Shown here: positions 47,640 to 59,642 of the stretch, in pieces | Position numbering within the stretch: the first letter of the stretch is position 1 | How the letters are laid out: every line of letters begins with the position of its first letter | Assembly: GCA_024364735.1 (NCBI GenBank) | Contig: JAGFNQ010000870.1 | Span: forward strand, 231,902-295,901 | From: Boesenbergia rotunda | Taxonomy: Eukaryota; Streptophyta; Magnoliopsida; Zingiberales; Zingiberaceae | Direction: 5' to 3' | Length of the DNA stretch: 64,000 bases | Program-made: the position numbers and the translations under genes | The notes under the pieces: generated by a model | What the model was told of the DNA's origin: nothing | The model's input: the letters and a program-made list of their open reading frames with translations, nothing else | Database searches by the model: none

Positions 47640-47706
47640 TCCTTTGTAGTCTAGTTAGTTGGGATACTCCGTTCGTAAAGACACGGATTCAAGTCCTGTC
47701 AATGGA
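47640..47706 (+). pseudogene. tRNA-Glu-like pseudogene
   Basis: The arms TGTAGTCTAGTTAG, GGATACTC and GGATTCAAGTCC follow plant tRNA-Glu, and the acceptor stem pairs in six of seven positions. The anticodon stem is disrupted (CTCCG cannot pair with AAGAC), so it is not functional. A SINE head is also possible. Confidence 0.55.
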
Positions 47707-48199
47707 AATGGTTAATCTTGTTATTTATTACAAATTTGAGAAGATTAGTTTACAAAACTCATTTTAATTTAATGATATTAAACCAATTATTCTCTCTTGC
47801 CTAATAGGCTTTTGCACCAAATCCAAAAATAAAGATAAAGTTGAAAATTTTAACTATAAATGTTTGTTTATTGCAACAACAGGATAAAATAGGCCATGGG
47901 ATACGCCGGGAAAGCTAGTGAGGAATGAGGTCCGACAAAGGTAATATATATTTATTTAGGTTGTTAAATTATATTCATTGAGATGAAAATGAACGGCTTG
48001 CAGTCGACTTCATAGAAGGATAATATGAAATTTAAATATTGTCAACTTTTTTGCATCGGAAAATAATTCAACGGGTTATCTTTCTGCGACGCATTCATTT
48101 TGTTGCATCGCTAAAAGACATCCAAAATAATGGTGGGAAAGTTTCCCACCATGGTTCAATCTTTTGGCGACGCGAAGCATGTTAAACATTTGCAAGATG

Positions 48200-49400
48200 T
48201 TACATTTAGGGCGAATGTTATGATTCTTGTAGTGATTGCTCGGCGAAATTTAGTTATATTGCTTAGCAGAACTTAATAATATTGTTCAGCAGACCTTGAT
48301 AATTATTGGGTGGAAGTTAATTATATTACTCGACAGAAAGGATTGATTTCCAAACCATCATAACTTTGTTTTACTTTAGCTGTACTATTGCAATGTGATA
48401 TTGTAGCATATAAGAATTTTATTGTTCAGAAGATTAGATTGTAGAGCTATTGTAGCAATGTGTATTGAAGCATACAGGTGTGATTGCTCGGGATAAAACT
48501 ATGGAGTGAGCATTATAGCAATCACTGTAATGTTGTTCTCAGATTTGTGGTAGTTACCATAGCAGTTATTCTCGAATGTGATTGCTTGAATAAAACTTTG
48601 TGAAGGTTATTGTAGCAGTCGATGTACTAGTATTGTAGCTTACTGTAGCATAGAGAACATTAATGCTCGGATAACAATCTTGTTTGTGACAGTTAAGGTA
48701 GCAGTTAGTGTATTAGTACTATAGCGTATTGTCGCACAATTAAGAATGTAATTGCTCGAATAAAGCCTTATGGAGGTTATTGTAGCAATTTTTTGTAGCA
48801 GTTTGTTGTAGTGGTTACTTTAGCACCCAAGAATATGATTGCTAGGGTGATTAAAATGGTTTTCCAAACACGGTAGCAATGTTGTTAATATAATATCACT
48901 GTATCATTTGAGAATGTGATTGATTAGAAGAAGACTTTGATGCCAAAAAAATATAACTATGCACTTACTGTAGTAACATGATAATGTAGTAATTATTGTA
49001 AAATTGATTAACGAGGTTTTTCCAACCTCGGATGATCGATCCGGCCCACGGAAGTTTTCCACCGATCGCCAGGGTAAATCGGGAAGCGTTTGCGATTGGC
49101 GATCTAGAAGCCCAACGTCTCAGGGTTCGTGCCTCATTTTGAGGAAAAATTCTTACAAATACACCGTAGCTGGGGATCGAACCATGAATACCTGAGTTAG
49201 TGACTAGTCGTCCTACCACTACACCATAGCTCCCGGGGCAATATAGTAATTATTGTAATAATGTGGTACTGTGACAATTGAGAATATGATTGTTCAAAGG
49301 ACAACTTTAATGCCGAATTAATGCTATGACTATACAGTAATTATAGCATCACTATAGCTTCTGAGAACAAAATTAGTTAGGAGAAGACTTTAGCGACTCG
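48200..49400 (+). repeat. degenerate tandem repeat rich in TGTAGCA
   Basis: Loosely periodic blocks of GTGATTGCTCG, ATAAAACTTTG(T)GA, GGTTATTGTAGCAGT and CAATGT recur about every 100-130 bases. The family is unknown and there is no coding frame. A SINE inserted at 49002. Confidence 0.55.
49002..49239 (-). mobile_element. tRNA-derived SINE, family I, full length
   Basis: On the minus strand: head GGAGCTATGGTGTAGTGG, B box GGTTCGATCCC, and the same body as at 28779 (GGCTTCTAGATCGCC). Flanked by a 19-bp direct repeat with one mismatch (48983-49001, 49240-49258). Confidence 0.85.
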
Positions 49401-50440
49401 AGATACTCAAGAATAAATCTGGATACTATCAGACATCCCTTCGTCAAGTCGGACTAAAGAGCGCAGTCAAATGAAATATGTATAAAAATATCGAGTCGAA
49501 GAGGATTAGTTCTAGAATAAAATTGGATACCAGCCGTATGTAATAAAATTATAGAGATATCATAACCCTTAATAAGGGTGTCAAACATCAATGGGGCAGG
49601 AATGGTGGCGTCTTGGGTACAAAATTTCTCCCAACCTTAGTTACTTGGTTGTTGCTAAAAGTTGATCCTGTGATTATCTTCTTTCACATAATTTAGGGAT
49701 AAGCTGTGAAGAATATCTGAGTGAACATAATTATCTTTTACTTCAAAAGGGACTCAAACACGAGCACCTTAATTATCTTCCTCTCTTTGTAGGTGGTTAA
49801 CAATACTTGGGCAATGTTTCCCACTCATAAGATATGATTCGATTTTTTATAGGTACAAATATTATTTCGGTATATCTCATAAGATCCTGTCTAGAAAGAC
49901 TGCTCGGTTCAGATAGAATAAGTCTTTATGATTTACTCCCTCTTAAAATAGATTAGGATGTTGGGCTGTTAAAAATGAGGACTTCACTTTTGCCGCAGAT
50001 GATTAACAAATATATTGCTGCTGCATCCTCGCCACTTGCGACGCCATTGTTAATGCAGTAGACTAATGGCAGTGTTCTTCCTGGCTTGTCGTCTCTTGAT
50101 TATTTTGACTGTTTATTTTATCGAGAATTTTATATTTCAATCCCTCTGTCATTATTAATATTATACATAAAACTGTCATATCTAAGTATCATGGAGTTCC
50201 TGCATATATGTTAATAGCCAAAATAATAACTTCCATCTTATTTAATATTAATTCGTTATAGTCATAATAAAAGATGATTATATTCTTAGATTCTGTGAAA
50301 ATAGATAAATTATAGGGTTCGAGTATACACATCCATCGGGATTTGATCTACGATCTATGGTAATAAATCTGTCATATTTTAATCAATTAAGCATCACATG
50401 AGAATTAATTCATTATAGTCTAGTTAGTTAGAATAATAAG
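49401..50440. other. gene-free stretch
   Basis: No domain or clear repeat was recognised. A TAGTCTAGTTAGTTAG motif at about 50417 hints at another decayed tRNA-like head. Confidence 0.4.
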
Positions 50441-50460
50441 AGAAGTCATTATATTATATT

Positions 50461-51545
50461 CTATTTATTTATTAATGGGGTCGAGTATCCCGTGGCTGAC
50501 ACGTGAATTGAAGAAGCTATTTGGCAAAACTTATTGAAACTAGATAATTCTCTTTCCTCAAATTCGCGAGACCTCGCCGGGAGGAGAATTCCCGACACCA
50601 CCTCGGGTAGACTTACTCGAAAGTAGCTAATTGTAGGTTTTATGTTCCATAATTTTTCAAAGGGCGAAACAAATTCTAACCATAGTTGAGGAAGTTTGTT
50701 AATGATGAAAGCTGCCATCCTTATTACTTCGGCCCAAAATCATCTAGGTATATTCTTGTCAGTATAGCATACTCCGACAAATTTTTACAAGATGTCGGTT
50801 CTTTCTTTCCACTAAATCATTCTGTTGTGGTGTGTTGCACATGTGTATTGATGATATATTTGATTTTCTTTTAGGTAGTGAGAGAACACTCTTGAGCTAT
50901 ATTTTCCCTCGTTGTATGTGCATAAGCAATATATCTTCTTTACCAATTCTCCTTCGACTAACTGCTTGGACTCTTTAAACATTGAGAATGTATCAGATTT
51001 TTTTTTTCATAAATAAGATTCATACATACCTTGAGAAGTCATCGATGAATATCACCATGTACCGCATACCATCAATTGATGGTTGCTTAATAGGCCCGAA
51101 TATATCAGAGTGAACTAACTCTAATAGTTTATTTGCTTTAAAGATTGACTTCCGATATGGTAATTAGTGTGCATTACCATACTGACATCCCATACATACA
51201 GTATTTGTTCGTATGTCTAGTTAAGGAAGTCCTTGAAGCATCGACTTCTTCATCATCATGTTTAACTTAAAATAGTTAACATGGCCTAATCGCATGTGTC
51301 ATATATCTACTGTTTCACTTTTCCTTGTCTTGTCTATATATGCAAACTCTGCTGACATCACATAGAACAACTCTAATCATTGCCCCTCTATTGTTGGTGT
51401 TCTGAGATTTTGAAGTTTCAATATACCTTTAGATTTTGAAGACCAAATAGAACATAGTGACCAAATGATGTTAATTGAGCCATAGATAGCAAATTCTTCT
51501 TCATTCCTGGGACATGATAGACATCTTAAAGTGGCACCTGGTTAG
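50461..51545 (-). pseudogene. copia pol fragment: pre-integrase and integrase core
   Basis: On the minus strand, in order: DVYHVPGMKKNLLSMAQL (pre-integrase region), CQYGNAH, LPYRKSIFKANKLLELVHSDIFGPI, then MVIFIDDFSRYV (integrase core with the first catalytic Asp), and after a frameshift NTPQQNDLVERKNRHL (catalytic Glu region) and AAFIINKLP. Stops and frameshifts break it, and reverse transcriptase is missing. In a live element this protein would insert element DNA. Confidence 0.75.
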
Positions 51546-51758
51546 CATCACTTTTAAGTTTATCTTTTTGAGCCTTAGAAAATTGTGTAGGAAAAACATG
51601 GGCTACTAAAAAGTAAACAAGGTCTGCATACCAGGGCAACTCACCATGTATCACAAGAAAGTGCTCATCTCTAAAATCATCATCAATAGTGGTAGGGGAT
51701 CCATCTCTCTCAATTATGCTCAAGTGATCTGCAATTAGGTTCTCTTTGCCACTCCTAT
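51546..51758 (-). pseudogene. Ty3/gypsy RNase H-integrase linker fragment
   Basis: On the minus strand, SGKENLIADHLS, TTIDDDFRDEHFL, PWYADLVYFLV and the following basic stretch match the linker between RNase H and integrase of plant Ty3/gypsy polyproteins. The match stops near 51545 and copia pre-integrase sequence follows without a stop in this frame until TAA. The right side is cut by the LTR at 51759. Confidence 0.65.
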
Positions 51759-53441
51759 TGTTAAATTCGGCGACATAAAAACCTGGACCAGAAAATTTTT
51801 CGGTGAGTTACCGGAGATGTTTAGGGTTTCAGAAACTTAACAGGGGTTTGAATAAAAGAAAAACCCTATACTTGAGGGTTGGATCAGAATTTTTGAAGAT
51901 TATAGGAGGATTAAATGCATAAAACCTAAAGGCAAGGGCTGGTTTATAAGATAACCAAAAATCTGGAAGTATTAAATTGCTAAAAACATTAGCATTAAGG
52001 CAAGGGGCGTGATGTTTCCAAATTATAGGAGTTTTTCGCAAAAAGGGTTCACTTAAAAACCCTAATTCCCTTCGCCCGAAGCCACGCCCGACTGCTCCCT
52101 CTCGGTGTCGCGAGACCTAGCCGCAGAAGTTACGCGATTTCCCCCATCTCCGCCGAGGGCTCGCTGTCTCTGATCTCCGAGCACCACCTCCACTATCTGC
52201 ACCTTGCGATTGAAGCCATCGAGTCATCTTCGTCCTTGAGCTCAGCCGATCGGAGCATCTTGGCTATTGGTGTCGCCGGAATAGCTGCAGGCGACGGGTG
52301 AAGGCTATGGGGAAGGGGTATCTCTAACTGGATCTAGCAAAAATTGAGATGGTGGACCTCGCGCGTATCATTCCAGGTAAAGTTTCAAGTATGTAGATTG
52401 ATATTAATGACATTGAGATCTTGGGGGTTGTCGCCGTGGGTTTGGTTGAAATTCTACTTGATTTATTCTTGGACCTCTGGGGGATTAAGGTAAGAGTAGT
52501 TGTTTTCCGTAATTGATTCGTGGATGATGATATTAGTATCCTTGGATTTCTGTTTGTGATTGGATTCATGGATCTGTAAGTTGAATGGGTTTCTGTTCTT
52601 CAAGATTGGAAAACAGTTGTGATTTCGAATTTTGATTTGATCTGTGACCTGTTGTTCATACTAGTTGTAGGTGCAGGTGGTTTTGAGCTATAGCTTTGTG
52701 AGCTATCATTGAGTATTGATCTTGTGTTGGTGTGGATTTCTTGATGGCTAATGGCTATTGATAATGGAGTAGGCTTTGGAATCTGTGTTTTCGTAGCAAA
52801 CAGAATGGTATTAGCTTCATACATGTTCTGTGCTTGCTGGATTGAGATTGATATCAGTTGTAGTTTAGGCTGTCAATGAGTATTGGTAACCTTTGATCTT
52901 TGTCTTTGGTTATGTTTCGTGCGTTGTGCTTTTGAGTATTAGAATTGAACAAGATTAGGTAATGGAATGGTATTGGAGTGATCTCTTAGGTTAGATTTAG
53001 TCTAAACCTAAAATGAATCCAATCCTGATAACTAGGGTAAATCATTTCATTCATTAAGTGTAATTGAATGATTGTGATTGTGGGGCATTATCTTATACGA
53101 ATAAATTGCTACACTGGGTAATTGCTATTTGTGTAAATAGCTAAGGATTATATACCTCATGATACAGGATACTAATTGCTTTTTGGACTTCTGGACGGGA
53201 GGTTCTTATTTGATACAGACCATTTCTACTCTCTGGAGGCGGGTACCCCTGACTTATCTTTTCAGATATTGTCTTACTATTATGCATAGTTTGCTATAGA
53301 TAATAGTAAGTTTATACGCTGTACCTGCCTTTGTGTATTATGATCTGATTATGTTGTTTAGATGCTCCTGTTTAGTTCCATACAGTCTCGATATTTGCCA
53401 TGCGTACATATGTGCTGAGATACAGCAATAGGTCACTTTGT

Positions 53442-54134
53442 ATGTGTAGTTGGATTGATTCCTAGATATACCTTGCATGGATACCTAGGGTAGAATGGTT
53501 AGATCTGGACACATACGTTAGACCTATACCTTTCCCACCGATGTGTGGTTGGATTGATTCCTAGATATGCCTTGCATGGATACCTAGGGTAGAATGGTTA
53601 GATCTGGACACATACGTTAGACCTATACCTTTCCCACCGATGTGTGGTTGGATTGATTCCTAGATATACCTTGCATGGATACCTAGGGTAGAATGGTTAG
53701 ATCTGGACACATACGTTAGACCTATACCTTTCCCACCGATGTGTGGTTGGATTGATTCCTAGATATGCCTTGCATGGATACCTAGGGTAGAATGGTTAGA
53801 TCTGGACACATACGTTAGACCTATACCTTTCCCACCGATGTGTGGTTGGATTGATTCCTAGATATACCTTGCATGGATACCTAGGGTAGAATGGTTAGAT
53901 CTGGACACATACGTTAGACCTATACCTTTCCCACCGATGTGTGGTTGGATTGATTCCTAGATATGCCTTGCATGGATACCTAGGGTAGAATAGTTAGATC
54001 TGGATACATACGTTAGACCTATACCTTTCCCACCGATGTGTGGTTGGATTGATTCCTAGATATACCTTGCATGGATACCTAGGGTTGAATGGTTAGATCT
54101 GGATATATGGTTAGACCTATACCTTTTCTACCGG
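53442..54134 (+). repeat. 99-bp tandem repeat array, seven units (LTR 1)
   Basis: Units begin at 53442, 53541, 53640, 53739, 53838, 53937 and 54036, each starting ATGTGT(A/G)GTTGGATTG. They alternate between ATATACC and ATATGCC, giving a 198-bp higher-order period. The last unit is the most diverged. Confidence 0.92.
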
Positions 54135-54369
54135 CATATGGTTGAGGATCTGATTAGTGAGGTGGGTGTCGTTATCATACTTTACCCTCTAGGTTGTATA
54201 CTGAGCTGTAGGCTCTGTATGAGTGTATACTGGCGATTATCGGCTCCCCTAGGGTCTGAGCCCGTCGCACAACCAGGTTTCCTGTATTGATTGAGCTATT
54301 AGCACGATGCTATTATCGTGATGGAGACCATCGGCTCCCCTGAGGTCTGAGCCCGTCTCCAGTCATGGC

Positions 54370-54700
54370 TATACATATTGCATCCGCCACAGGTGCTAGG
54401 CGTCATATTTGCATTGCCACAGGTGCTGGGCATCATACTTGCATAGCCACAGGTGCTGGGCTACATATTGCATCCGCCACAGGTGCTGGGCGTCATATTT
54501 GCATTGCCACAGGTGCTGGGCATCATACTTGCATAGCCACAGGTGCTGGGCTACATATTGCATCCGCCACAGGTGCTAGGCGTCATATTTGCATAGCCAC
54601 AGGTGCTGGGCTACATATTGCATCGCCACAGGTGCTGGGCATCGTATTTGCATAGCCACTAGTGTTGGGCTTTATAGGTTGCACGCCACAAGTGTTTGGC
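54370..54700 (+). repeat. ~36-bp minisatellite GCCACAGGTGCTGGGC (LTR 1)
   Basis: About nine copies of GCCACAGGTGCT(G/A)GGC with spacers CATCATACTTGCATA, TACATATTGCATCC or GTCATATTTGCATT, arranged in a three-unit pattern. Its translated frames are fortuitous. Confidence 0.88.
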
Positions 54701-55522
54701 TTCTTTATGCAACCATGAGTGGTTGGCTTACCTGTTTCCTGTTCACCCGACCGCCGGTCCGGTGGTGGCTGAGGTGTGTACAGAACAGATCGTTGTACTA
54801 GGTGATTGGGATGCATTGTACCTTTGTTGGTGCTTATTGTGTTTGAGTGTGGTATATGTTTGATATACACTTACAGGTGACCTACACATTTGGGTTGTGT
54901 ACTATTTTGAGGTTATATAGAGGATTGATTACACCTACCTACAGGATAGACAGACTCTGGTATGTATTTCACCCTTAGTCTTTAGATATGCTTTATCCTC
55001 TATATTCGAGACTGCATCAGCGTGATTCTTATTGTTATATATAGCTTGCTGTGCATATATGTTTCTGGTATCCGCTGAGTTTATTTGGACTCACCACCGT
55101 TGCCTATATTTTTGTTTCCAGGATGATTGGTCGCCGGAGTAGCCCCAGTTGCCAGTCCCAGGTCCCTACGACTCCAGTGATGGGTGCTTCCGCGTAGTTA
55201 GGGTTCTTGGTCATCGTATTATTTGGTTTGTATTGGTTTTATGTCGTCGCACTTGTATTGCGTTTCGTTTGTCTTGGTATTGTATTTTTGAGTCCTCTGA
55301 TGGACTATGTGTCTGCTGTTTTGTTGTAAGTCGGACCGGTCCGCAGTCAGGTATGATTTACTTTGCGTTATGGTTATGTTATGTCTTGATTTTGAGGCCT
55401 GAGGCCAAATTATTATTGCGTGTGTTGTTTGTATGTATAAATTGTCCGCCGGACAGGGGAGGTGCTGCCCGATTTTATATTGGACCAGCGGCTCCTGGGT
55501 CTCGGGGCGTGACAATTTATTT

Positions 55523-55536
55523 TGGTATCAGAGCCC
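55523..55536 (+). other. primer-binding site, first gypsy element
   Basis: TGGTATCAGAGCCC starts eight bases after the LTR end TGACA. It is complementary to initiator tRNA-Met. The second element has the same site with one extra A (61723 on). Confidence 0.88.
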
Positions 55537-55778
55537 AGGTTGCGAGATACCTTAGGGACTTGTGGATTTTCGGAGTTGTATCTGATACCGTTTCGGTAGG
55601 TATCGGAGCTCGGGTTTGATGATATACCCGAGTACATTTTGGGATTTTTGGAGTCGTTCTCGATGAGTTTGGACTTTGGGACTTGGTGGCGACGGGACAT
55701 CTCCGGACGACAATGGTATGATATGGTATGTTTAGTAGACTTGTACTATTTGTAATGTTGGATAATGGTTCAACAGGT

Positions 55779-57692
55779 ATGACTCGGAGCAAAGTTGCTT
55801 CCGCACCGAGACGTGGTCCAGGGCGGCCACGTGGGCGGACTTTTGGGTCTCAAGCCACAGTGGCACCAGAGGGACCGACCGAGATAGGACCTGTTAGTCG
55901 TGGTCAAACTTCCCCGGGTGTTCCGAGGGTCTCAGTTCCATTTGTATCGGCGGTTCCTACTGTTCCACCAGTTGTATCTATCCCAGTTGTGCCCACCATA
56001 TCGGCAACAGTACCTACCCATGCCTATTCTGCGGTACCACCAGCGGTACCTACCTCGTTATATTCAACGACACCATCTGTGGTACCCACCTTGGGGTGTT
56101 CAGTAGAGCCTACAACGGCATATCCAGCGATACCACCAGCGGTACCATCTGTTGTACCCCCATCGGTGCATTCAGCAGTGCCTACACCCCTAGGAGTACC
56201 TACATCTGTGCATCCAGTGGTACCACCAGTCGTACCCCCTACTGTGTATTCCGTTGTACCCCCAGTAGCGCCTGCTCTACCAGTTCACCCAGCTCCACCC
56301 GCAGTTTCGGTTCCGGGATTTCCCACGATCCCTATTACAACATCCGTTTCAGGATCTGCTGCAGCTCCACTGGTGGATCCTATCGTTTCTGGGGACTGGG
56401 CTAGGGCTAGAGCACGGATACCAGCATTGGCGGAGTCGGTGAAAGGTCGATTTACACTGTTCCATGGAGGACCTGACCCTCAGGTTGCTCGTTCTTGGAT
56501 CGAGACCTTGGAGGGTACGTTTTACTATATGGCCTGTTCAGAGTGGGAGAAGGCAGAACTGGCTGCCTACCATTTGCGTGATAGGGCGACTACTTGGTGG
56601 GCCACTCAGCGCACGGTCATTGGTGAGCAGCACATCACCTGGACAGCTTTCCATGAGGCATTCGAGAGTCAGTACTTCCCTGTTGCATATCAGATGGCTC
56701 GGCGTCAGGAATTTCTGAGTCTCAAACAAGGGAAGCGCACGGTCATGGAATATAATGCGGAGTTCAGCCGTCTAGCTGAGTACTGCCCCCAGTTGGTGGC
56801 ACATGATAGAGAGAGGATGCTTCAGTTCATCCAGGGATTAGCCGGTTATATTCGGATTCAGCTAGCCGGGTTTGGTACGACCTCCTACCGGGAGGCGTTA
56901 GACAGAGCACTCCTAATCGAGATGGAACATAAACAAGTGTATGGTGATAGACAGTCGGATCAGGATACACTATCAGACCAAGAGCAGTTGTATGCAGGAC
57001 AAAAGAGGACCCATAGGGACCATGATGTACAGGGAGATTCTGGGGTAGCTCCTCGACCTCCCAAGGATGGGCGCTCATCAGCAGGACCTTCCAGATCATC
57101 GCAGCAGAACCAGAGGAGCGATGGTACTATGTTTCATTGTTTTCAGTGTGGGGCCAGGGATCACGGTACATCAGAATGTCCCATTGGTCAGAATGTGTGC
57201 TACTCCTGTAAACTCCCGGGGCATCAGAGCCGGGAGTGTAATCAGAGGGTGATGCATCCATCCGTAGAGGCTAGCACCCAGAGGTGTCGCCCTAGACCAT
57301 CGAGATCACAGAGAGGAGGTCAGCGAACTCAGACTGGTCCACGACAGGAGCAGATAGCTCCCCCACCGGTACACATCTGTTGTATGCATGGCTTTCATCA
57401 GACTCCCACTCTGGTAGCACCCCAGTCTTCTATGACCGGCGGTTATGGTCAGACACATCTGACGCATCAGCCTCTGCAGCCAACCGCAACTTATTCGGTA
57501 CACCAGCCGCAGCAGTTTGTTGCAGCCCCTGTGTTTCCATCCCAGCCAGTTCCGAGGATGCCACCATCAGGTACCGAGACGGGACGAGTATATGCGGCTA
57601 CCCGAGAGGAGGCATCGCAGACCGGTGGATTAGCCTTTCGCGGTATGATGTTTGTTCATGCATTTTTCTACTTAAGTAGGGATAAATGTTGA
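55779..57692 (+). CDS. Ty3/gypsy gag protein, open but truncated before protease
   Basis: The start MTRSKVASAPRRGPGRPRGR (55779) is preferred over the upstream Met in the same frame at 55728. About 637 residues. Residues ~50-200 are a Pro/Val/Thr-rich tract. The gag domain at ~210-395 has FHGGPDPQVARSWIETLEGT, AAYHLRDRATTWW, FHEAFESQYFPVAYQMARRQ and MEYNAEFSRLAEYCP. Two zinc knuckles follow, CFQCGARDHGTSEC and CYSCKLPGHQSREC, then a Gln/Pro-rich tail. The protein would form the particle shell and bind RNA. The frame ends at FYLSRDKC, where an intact polyprotein would enter protease (an Asp-Thr/Ser-Gly region), so pol is deleted. Confidence 0.88.
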   Translation: MTRSKVASAPRRGPGRPRGRTFGSQATVAPEGPTEIGPVSRGQTSPGVPRVSVPFVSAVPTVPPVVSIPVVPTISATVPTHAYSAVPPAVPTSLYSTTPSVVPTLGCSVEPTTAYPAIPPAVPSVVPPSVHSAVPTPLGVPTSVHPVVPPVVPPTVYSVVPPVAPALPVHPAPPAVSVPGFPTIPITTSVSGSAAAPLVDPIVSGDWARARARIPALAESVKGRFTLFHGGPDPQVARSWIETLEGTFYYMACSEWEKAELAAYHLRDRATTWWATQRTVIGEQHITWTAFHEAFESQYFPVAYQMARRQEFLSLKQGKRTVMEYNAEFSRLAEYCPQLVAHDRERMLQFIQGLAGYIRIQLAGFGTTSYREALDRALLIEMEHKQVYGDRQSDQDTLSDQEQLYAGQKRTHRDHDVQGDSGVAPRPPKDGRSSAGPSRSSQQNQRSDGTMFHCFQCGARDHGTSECPIGQNVCYSCKLPGHQSRECNQRVMHPSVEASTQRCRPRPSRSQRGGQRTQTGPRQEQIAPPPVHICCMHGFHQTPTLVAPQSSMTGGYGQTHLTHQPLQPTATYSVHQPQQFVAAPVFPSQPVPRMPPSGTETGRVYAATREEASQTGGLAFRGMMFVHAFFYLSRDKC

Positions 57693-57955
57693 TAGTCCTC
57701 TTTACTGCTTGGCACGGATACATTGGGATGGGATCTAGTGGGTGTTTACGATTAGATCATGGGGTAGTGTACCTAGCAGTTGGCGAGATACTGGTTGTCA
57801 AACAGAGACAATGGAGTCTACTGGATTCTATGGGCTGCTACCTTAGGAAACGAATGTTTAGTTTCCGTCCAGCATTTACACGGTATAGGTGTGGTTAGTA
57901 TATACTGTATGTAAATGCGAAATTTGGGGACCAAATTTTAATTAGTGGGAGAGAA
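57693..57955 (+). other. 3' tail and polypurine tract of the first element
   Basis: About 260 bases without coding signals follow gag. AGTGGGAGAGAA immediately precedes the next LTR and is the polypurine tract. Confidence 0.75.
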
Positions 57956-59642
57956 TGTTAAATTCGGCGACATAAAAACCTGGACCAGAAAATTTTTCGG
58001 TGAGTTACCGGAGATGTTTAGGGTTTCAGAAACTTAACAGGGGTTTGAATAAAAGAAAAACCCTATACTTGAGGGTTGGATCAGAATTTTTGAAGATTAT
58101 AGGAGGATTAAATGCATAAAACCTAAAGGCAAGGGCTGGTTTATAAGATAACCAAAAATCTGGAAGTATTAAATTGCTAAAAACATTAGCATTAAGGCAA
58201 GGGGCGTGATGTTTCCAAATTATAGGAGTTTTTCGCAAAAAGGGTTCACTTAAAAACCCTAATTCCCTTCGCCCGAAGCCACGCCCGACTGCTCCCTCTC
58301 GGTGTCGCGAGACCTAGCCGCAGCCAAGTACGCGATTTCCCCCATCTCCGCCGAGGGCTCGCCGTCTCTGATCTCCGAGCACCACCTCCACTATCTTCAC
58401 CTTGTGATTGAAGCCATCGAGTCATCTTCGTCCTTGAGCTCAGTCGATCGGAGCATCTTGGCTATTGGTGTCGCCGGAATAGCTGCAGGCGACGGGTGAA
58501 AGCTACGTGGAAGGGGTATCTCTAACTGGATCTAGCCAAATATGAGATGGTGGACCTCGCGGGTATCATTCCAGGTAAAGTTTCAAGTATGTAGATTGAT
58601 ATTAATGACATTGAGATCTTGGGGGTTGTCGCCGTGGGTTTGGTTGAAATTCTACTTGATTTATTCTTGGACCTCTGGGGGATTAAGGTAAGAGTAGTTG
58701 TTTTCCGTAATTGATTCGTGGATGATGATATTAGTATCCTTGGATTTCTGTTTGTGATTGGATTCATGGATCTGTAAGTTGAATGGGTTTCTGTTCTTCA
58801 AGATTGGAAAACAGTTGTGATTTCGAATTTTGATTTGATCTGTGACCTGTTGTTCATACTAGTTGTAGGTGCAGGTGGTTTTGAGCTATAGCTTTGTGAG
58901 CTATCAATTGAGTATTGATCTTGTGTTGGTGTGGATTTCTTGATGGCTAATGGCTATTGATAATGGAGTAGGCTTTGGAATCTGTGTTTTCGTAGCAAAC
59001 AGAATGGTATTAGCTTCATACATGTTCTGTGCTTGCTGGATTGAGATTGATATCAGTTGTAGTTTAGGCTGTCAATGAGTATTGGTAACCTTTGATCTTT
59101 GTCTTTGGTTATGTTTCGTGCGTTGTGCTTTTGAGTATTAGAATTGAACAAGATTAGGTAATGGAATGGTATTGGAGTGATCTCTTAGGTTAGATTTAGT
59201 CTAAACCTAAAATGAATCCAATCCTGATAACTAGGGTAAATCATTTCATTCATTAAGTGTAATTGAATGATTGTGATTGTGGGGCATTATCTTATACGAA
59301 TAAATTGCTACACTGGGTAATTGCTATTTGTGTAAATAGCTAAGGATTATATACCTCATGATACAGGATACTAATTGCTTTTTGGACTTCTGGACGGGAG
59401 GTTCTTATTTGATACAGACCATTTCTACTCTCTGGAGGCGGGTACCCCTGACTTATCTTTTCAGATATTGTCTTACTATTATGCATAGTTTGCTATAGAT
59501 AATAGTAAGTTTATACGCTGTACCTGCCTTTGTGTATTATGATCTGATTTATGTTGTTTAGATGGCTCCTGTTTAGTTCCATACAGTCTCGATATTTGCC
59601 ATGCGTACATATGTGCTGAGATACAGCAATAGGTCACTTTGT

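Larger units (their letters stand above)
51759..55514 (+). repeat. first gypsy LTR (3756 bp)
   Basis: Bounded by TGTTAAATTCGG and GCGTGACA. It carries a seven-unit 99-bp tandem array (53442-54134) and a 36-bp minisatellite (54370-54700). The possible left target-site pentamer is CCTAT (51754-51758). Confidence 0.9.

Noticed and set aside
54365..54655. Repetitive peptide (GAGHHTCIAT units) over the minisatellite
   Set aside because: It follows from a 36-bp repeat that happens to lack stops; the second LTR copy breaks it by a one-base loss.
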